From the NCBI GenBank assembly GCA_013042495.1, contig JABDQB010000013.1, positions 1 through 10,609 of the forward strand: a stretch of 10,609 nucleotides of DNA, written 5' to 3'. How positions within the stretch are numbered: the stretch's first letter is position 1; every line of letters begins with the position of its first letter. Origin of the DNA: Gemmatimonadota bacterium (GTDB lineage Bacteria > Gemmatimonadota > Gemmatimonadetes > Palauibacterales > Palauibacteraceae). The notes below the pieces were generated by a model that was not told the DNA's origin, ran no database searches, and saw nothing but the letters and a program-made list of their open reading frames with translations. Shown here piece by piece: positions 6,508 through 10,609 of this stretch. The position numbers and the translations under genes were made by a program.

Positions 6508-8225
6508 CAGTGCTCCAGCCCGACGACCCGGTACCGGGCCGCTTCCGCATCCCAGTGCAGGTAGACGGTCGCGGATCGGCCGCGCCGATCTCCGGGCCCC
6601 ATCGCGGTAATCGCGAGCGTCGCCGGGCCGCTGGTGGATTCCGCTCGTCCTAAGCTTGCGTCCTGAAGCGCCGAAAGCCCGATCACCAGGCTCTGGCGAG
6701 CACCAACCCGGGCGTCTGAAACGCCTTCCTGTCGGCGACCGAGAGCCTCGTGCTCGAACTTCCAGCGATAGGAGACCTCATCCGCCGTCCACGCCCCGTC
6801 GCGGATCCCGTAGTCGTCGAAGACAAGGGTGAAGCCGCCGGTGGCCGCTCCGATTCCGACGATTTCGACGTTCTCGATCGGCGTCACGAGTCCGTACCAG
6901 TGCTCCACGATCCGATCCCGCCGGTAGCGCAGGATGTCGGCCAGGGTATCAGCCGCCAACTCGCTCGGCAGTTCCCCCGCCCCGACCGCTGCCCGGATCT
7001 GGTCGTCGGTGAACGACCCCACGAGCTTCGACCCCCAGTAGCCGTCACGCGCCGTTCGGTTTACGAACGCCTCGTTGGGCCAGTTGGCCTTCCAGCCAGC
7101 CGGGTCGAAGGTTTCCACCTGCATCCAGCCGATCGACGGGTCGATCACGGCGAACGGCTCGCTCTCCCAACCCTGCCGGTAGAAGCCCAGCGTGAACATG
7201 CGCCCCATGGTTTGCCAGAAATCGAAGTTGTACTCCGCGCTCTCCCGCGGATTATGCGGCCGGATCGTGCCGCTTCCGAGGCTGGCGGCGAAGTCGATCA
7301 GGTAGTGGCGCACGTATCCGGGCTGCACGAACGCGTCCATCGTGTTCGCGAAACGCATGTCCACGTGGTTCACCCAGGACGACACCACGTAGAGTCCTCG
7401 CAGATCGCGACGATGTTCGTGCGCGTACCAGTCGTTCGGGTCATCCTTCCGCGTCCCGGAGAAGTGGAAGGGACCGAGCGGCGGACCGGGCACGTACTGG
7501 CTGGCCACCGCCAGGAACCGGCCGTCGGGCAGTGTATCGACCCGCGCCAGGATCTCGTCCACCAGTTCCATGCCCAGCGGGTGCTCCACGAAATCTTCGT
7601 CCTGGTAAGTGGCCCCCTCCTTCACCCCGGTGATGTGCTCCCGCCGGAAGCGGAAGATGTAGTCCTCGGGTACGTGGAATCCCGCCGCGTGCATGAGCCG
7701 GTTGGCGATCACGCCGGCGGAGCTGCTCAAGTACTGGAACCCCTGCGGATCGAACTTCACGACGTAGCGGACTCCGCGGGAATCCTCGATATGGAAACCG
7801 GGCGAGATCCCCTGCAGCTTCGCCTGGGTGAGCACGATCGACCCGGTGGTGTCGGGGCCCATCCCTGTCGTCGGCCCGCGGAAGACATCGTCCACCGTCA
7901 TGCGTCCCCGGCCGTTACGGTGCTCGAACCAGGCCGAGTTCACGACATCATCGAATCGGGTGACGTTTAGGGCCTCGTGGTTCTCGTTCACCAGCCGGCG
8001 CACGCTGATACCCTTCGCCACCTGCCCGCTGATCGCATCCCGAACCAGCAGCGGCGCCTCCAGGGGCTCCCGGTACGCGGGCTCCTCGATGGGCAGCGTG
8101 TCGGCGTACGCGATCGGCTCCGGCCGTACCGGGATCGGAACCTGGCCGGCGCATCCCGAGAGGATGGCGCAGATCGAAAACCCCGCCGCCCCAAGCGGCC
8201 CGCGCCGAAGCGTCAGAATGGCCAT
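6507..8225 (-). CDS. Large lipoprotein with atypical-kinase-like motifs
   Basis: This protein has 572 residues from ATG 8225. That start gives a lipoprotein signal: basic LRRG, hydrophobic stretch and lipobox LSGC with the modified cysteine at residue 25. The frame is open to 8432, but the extension lies inside the upstream barrel gene and would bury the signal. AGGGG precedes the ATG by 3 nt. I do not recognise a named family. Segments are reminiscent of HipA/FAM20/PI3K-fold kinases: RYVVKFDPQG (153-162, possible ATP-binding Lys157), then a helix NRLMHAAGFHVPEDYIF and a hinge-like YVPGPPLGPF. VNHVDMRFAN (285-294) fits D-x4-N with Asp289 and Asn294, and LIDFAASLG (309-317) has a DF pair at 311-312. 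The C-terminal part (about 480-572) looks like a separate beta-rich domain. Export to the envelope makes ATP use doubtful, so this may be a degenerate or non-kinase relative. It is coupled to the barrel gene upstream and the methyltransferase downstream. Confidence 0.8.
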   Translation of the reverse strand: MAILTLRRGPLGAAGFSICAILSGCAGQVPIPVRPEPIAYADTLPIEEPAYREPLEAPLLVRDAISGQVAKGISVRRLVNENHEALNVTRFDDVVNSAWFEHRNGRGRMTVDDVFRGPTTGMGPDTTGSIVLTQAKLQGISPGFHIEDSRGVRYVVKFDPQGFQYLSSSAGVIANRLMHAAGFHVPEDYIFRFRREHITGVKEGATYQDEDFVEHPLGMELVDEILARVDTLPDGRFLAVASQYVPGPPLGPFHFSGTRKDDPNDWYAHEHRRDLRGLYVVSSWVNHVDMRFANTMDAFVQPGYVRHYLIDFAASLGSGTIRPHNPRESAEYNFDFWQTMGRMFTLGFYRQGWESEPFAVIDPSIGWMQVETFDPAGWKANWPNEAFVNRTARDGYWGSKLVGSFTDDQIRAAVGAGELPSELAADTLADILRYRRDRIVEHWYGLVTPIENVEIVGIGAATGGFTLVFDDYGIRDGAWTADEVSYRWKFEHEALGRRQEGVSDARVGARQSLVIGLSALQDASLGRAESTSGPATLAITAMGPGDRRGRSATVYLHWDAEAARYRVVGLEH

Positions 8226-9589
8226 GAGCCCCTGATCCCCGCCGTCATGCCCTCGGCGCTGAAGCCCAGGTAGGCGAGCCCGAGCAGTGCCGTCGGCCGA
8301 CTGAGGCGCACACCCAACCCGTATGAGGGCTGCCAGTCGCCTCCCTCGATGCTCCCGATCGTCTCGCCCACCGCGCCGTAGTGGAAGAACAGGAACGTCT
8401 CTGCCCGCATCCGGCTGTGCAGCTCCCGCCACACCTCGAATCGATACTCGGACATGAACGAGAGCATGTCGTAGTCCACGAACCGCCGGGTGGGAAAACC
8501 GAGTGCGCTGCGACTTCCGCCGAGGCCGGAGAGGTGGTAGAACGGCACGCCTTCACCCCCATCATCCCGGGAGATGTCAGAGATCACACGGAAAGCGAAC
8601 ATCTGTTGGGCGTTGACCGGCAGGTACGTCTGTAAAAAACCGGTGAGCAATCGAAAGTTGGAATCGGTGCCGGTCAGACCGAAAAACGAGCGGGCGGCCA
8701 TGCCGGCGGTGACCCCCCTCTGCTGAAAGTCCTCCCACCGGGTGAGGTTCAGGGTGCCGCTGACCTCGAGGCGCAGGTACTCGGTCGTCTCGTTCGCCCC
8801 GTACAGGGAATCGGCGCGGAACTCGCCGAAGATCGAACTGGACGTCCCGACCGGATCGTCGATTTCGTTGTGTTCGTAAGCCGCGCCCCCCGCGACGATG
8901 AATGCCTGCGAGACCTTGAGCCCGGCGCGAGCCACCACATCCCACCAGTCACGCCGATAGAACGAGCGATCGTCTGCGTTTGTGGCCGAACCAATGCCGT
9001 AGAACGGCGTTTGTGCGTCTCGCTGCCATTTCGCCTCGGAGGTCAGCCACGTCGTGCGACCGTTCAGGATGACGCCGGTCCGATACCGCTGCGAGAGACG
9101 GCGGGACACCGCGGCATGCACGTAAAACGGGTAGTAGCGGTCGAACTGCAACTCCACGGCCGCGGCGCTCCGAGGACCGATGGTCGTCCGGATCATCGGC
9201 CTGAGGCCCCATTCGGACACCGCCCGGTAGGCCCGTACGACACCGCTCGGCGGACGGGGCGCGGTGAGTTGACCGACCAGCCACCCGGGCAGCCGAACGA
9301 GCACGAGGTCCAGCGGCCACCCGATCACCTTGAGCGGAAATTCGACGACGTCCACCCAGTCAGCCGAGTACTGGGCCGGTGGACGCTGCAGGGTATCGCG
9401 GATCGCGTCCGCTTCGGCCGGCGTAACCGGGCCCGGGGGGACCGTGTCGGCAGGCGCGGCGGAATCGGCCGGCGCGGTTGGAGTCTCCTGGCCACGCGCG
9501 ACGGGCGGCGCCAGCACCCCCGTGACTGCCAGGAGCAGCGCCAGACCGGCCGTCGGGGCGGAGTATCCCGCGCGACCCGGTGCAAGCAT
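8213..9589 (-). CDS. Omp85/BamA-like outer-membrane beta-barrel protein
   Basis: This protein has 458 residues from ATG 9589, which shares one base with the upstream phosphatase stop (TGATG). A TTG four codons earlier is open but less likely. The signal peptide spans residues 1 to about 33 (GLALLLAVTGVLAPPVARG/QE). A low-complexity Pro/Ala/Asp/Thr linker follows (about 35-75), then a short region ending near 125. The rest alternates hydrophobic and polar residues like transmembrane beta strands. LSGLGGSRSALGFPTRRF (353-370) resembles the conserved Omp85 L-G-G-x(4)-LRG-x(4)-RF segment, and EYRFEVW (381-387) matches the strand after it. The chain ends in Phe (GSWPF), the usual outer-membrane barrel C-terminal signal. 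No POTRA domains (about 75 residues each) fit before the barrel, so this is a short, POTRA-less type rather than BamA or TamA. Its cargo or role is unknown. The 3' end overlaps the lipoprotein gene by 13 nt, suggesting joint function. Confidence 0.82.
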   Translation of the reverse strand: MLAPGRAGYSAPTAGLALLLAVTGVLAPPVARGQETPTAPADSAAPADTVPPGPVTPAEADAIRDTLQRPPAQYSADWVDVVEFPLKVIGWPLDLVLVRLPGWLVGQLTAPRPPSGVVRAYRAVSEWGLRPMIRTTIGPRSAAAVELQFDRYYPFYVHAAVSRRLSQRYRTGVILNGRTTWLTSEAKWQRDAQTPFYGIGSATNADDRSFYRRDWWDVVARAGLKVSQAFIVAGGAAYEHNEIDDPVGTSSSIFGEFRADSLYGANETTEYLRLEVSGTLNLTRWEDFQQRGVTAGMAARSFFGLTGTDSNFRLLTGFLQTYLPVNAQQMFAFRVISDISRDDGGEGVPFYHLSGLGGSRSALGFPTRRFVDYDMLSFMSEYRFEVWRELHSRMRAETFLFFHYGAVGETIGSIEGGDWQPSYGLGVRLSRPTALLGLAYLGFSAEGMTAGIRGSWPF

Positions 9590-10609
9590 CACCGCGGGCA
9601 ACGCTGGGGCAGTGACGCGTTGGCTCCGTCATACTGGCGCACGCTGAATTCGTCCACGACCTGGCCGCCGCGATCGATCGTCCGACCCCGGATACGATCC
9701 GTCCCGACCGTGAGTTCGACGTACTGGTAGACTCGCTGCGCCGTCGCGAGAAGGATCGTGTTCGTGATGTCGCGTGCGTAACGCGAAGCTCCGCCTCCCC
9801 CGGACAGGATGTGCACGGGCCCGCACCCGTCGTCCACCCGGCGGCCATCCCGGATCGGCCACGTCCGCTCATAGTGATGATCGTGCCCCGCCGTGACGAG
9901 GTCCACGCCGTAGCGCTCGTACAGCGGAAGGAGGTGGCTGCGCAGGCTCTGATCGAGTCCGTGCCCGCTGATTCCGACGGCGTGGCTGTACAGCGGATGG
10001 TGCTGAAAGGTGATGATCCAGTCCACAGTGCTGTCCGCCGCGGCGGCCTCGAGCACTCCCCCGAGCCAATCGAGCTGCTCACCCGTCCCGTTCCGCAACC
10101 CGCTCACATCGTCGGTGCGGCTGGAAGTGTCGATGGACACGAATTGGATCCGCCCCCATCGGAACGCGAAGTAGCGTTTGCCAGCATCTGGCTCGGGCCA
10201 CAGGAACGCAGCGTCGTAAGACTGCCCTCCATCCGCCCGAACATCGTGATTCCCTACCGAAGGATAGAACGGAGTGGATGCGAAAGTCGGGGCGTACACT
10301 CGGAAGTGTCGTTCGGTGAATTCATCCTCCGTGCCGTCGTTGTACGCGATGTCGCCCACGTGGATGGCGAGGTTCCACTCATCCCGGCTCATCTGGCGGG
10401 CGAGATCGATCTGCTGCGGGCCACCCCAACCGGAGTCCCCGAACAGCAGGACACGCACGTCATCGCCCGCCGTTCCCTCCGGCGGAGCCGTTCTGAATTC
10501 GTGCGGCCCCGTGCGCGTGCCGCCCGCGGACACCACGTACTCCACCGCAGCCGCGGCCGGCAGGGATTTGAAGTCCGCGCGGCTCGTTCCCCGGCGGTGG
10601 CCTCGCACC
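9589..10609 (-). CDS. Purple-acid-phosphatase-like metallophosphoesterase (N-terminus outside window)
   Basis: About 339 residues are visible, and the frame enters from the right edge without a credible start. The GTG at 10608 is not taken as one, because sequence before the catalytic domain (AAAVEYVVSAGGTRTGPHEFRTAP) looks like the last strands of a fibronectin-III-like domain common in secreted purple acid phosphatases. All calcineurin-like metal motifs are present in order: FGDSG (56-60 of the visible part), HVGDIAYND (83-91), VGNHD (118-122), FQHHPLYSH (201-209) and GHDHHYERT (241-249). The aspartate, asparagine and histidine ligands are therefore intact, together with the tyrosine at position 89 that gives purple phosphatases their Fe(III) ligand. 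The family hydrolyses phosphomonoesters, usually outside the cytoplasm, often for phosphate scavenging. The true substrate is not deducible. It is the first visible gene of the overlapping minus-strand chain. No Pho-box-like element can be assessed because the upstream region is outside the window. Confidence 0.9.
   Translation of the reverse strand, partial: VRGHRRGTSRADFKSLPAAAAVEYVVSAGGTRTGPHEFRTAPPEGTAGDDVRVLLFGDSGWGGPQQIDLARQMSRDEWNLAIHVGDIAYNDGTEDEFTERHFRVYAPTFASTPFYPSVGNHDVRADGGQSYDAAFLWPEPDAGKRYFAFRWGRIQFVSIDTSSRTDDVSGLRNGTGEQLDWLGGVLEAAAADSTVDWIITFQHHPLYSHAVGISGHGLDQSLRSHLLPLYERYGVDLVTAGHDHHYERTWPIRDGRRVDDGCGPVHILSGGGGASRYARDITNTILLATAQRVYQYVELTVGTDRIRGRTIDRGGQVVDEFSVRQYDGANASLPQRCPR

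Noticed and set aside
6750..7970. Open frame of 406 codons on the plus strand opposite the lipoprotein gene
   Set aside because: It has the codon-shadow composition expected in GC-rich DNA, no domain or ribosome binding site, and lies fully inside a gene with a convincing signal and overlaps.
8226..8432. N-terminal extension of the lipoprotein to 8432
   Set aside because: It runs through the barrel gene and would hide the LSGC lipobox signal.

Overview
The window is GC-rich, densely coded bacterial DNA with eight genes on both strands. It is most likely chromosomal DNA of a Gram-negative, outer-membrane-bearing bacterium. The high GC content, an Omp85-type barrel with a Pro/Ala/Asp/Thr-rich linker after its signal peptide, and a lipobox lipoprotein resemble Gemmatimonadota. 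That assignment comes from general style only and is moderately uncertain. No rRNA, tRNA, CRISPR array, insertion sequence or phage gene was seen.

The left 6.5 kb is a carotenoid gene cluster. On the minus strand at the left edge lies crtI (phytoene desaturase, C-terminus cut by the window). A 185-bp divergent gap at 1157-1341 separates it from a plus-strand set: a secreted protein of unknown function, crtY (lycopene beta-cyclase) and a Rieske-type non-heme iron oxygenase whose start overlaps the crtY stop. Converging on these from the right are minus-strand crtU/cruE (beta-carotene desaturase/methyltransferase, the aromatic-ring-forming enzyme) and a UbiE/COQ5-type methyltransferase. Read as a pathway: CrtI makes lycopene, CrtY makes beta-carotene, CrtU aromatises the end rings (isorenieratene or renierapurpurin type), and the Rieske oxygenase may oxidise the product. 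The final product is inferred and could be an oxidised aromatic carotenoid, conceptually like cyanobacterial synechoxanthin.

The right 4.1 kb encodes envelope proteins on the minus strand: a purple-acid-phosphatase-like metallophosphoesterase (N-terminus outside the window), an Omp85/BamA-like outer-membrane barrel without obvious POTRA domains, and a large lipoprotein with motifs reminiscent of HipA/FAM20/PI3K-type atypical kinases. Every junction in the chain phosphatase > barrel > lipoprotein > methyltransferase > crtU overlaps by 1 to 13 nt. The envelope genes and the aromatic-carotenoid genes therefore probably share one transcript. The plus-strand and minus-strand gene sets meet tail to tail with a 39-bp coding overlap between the Rieske gene and crtU.
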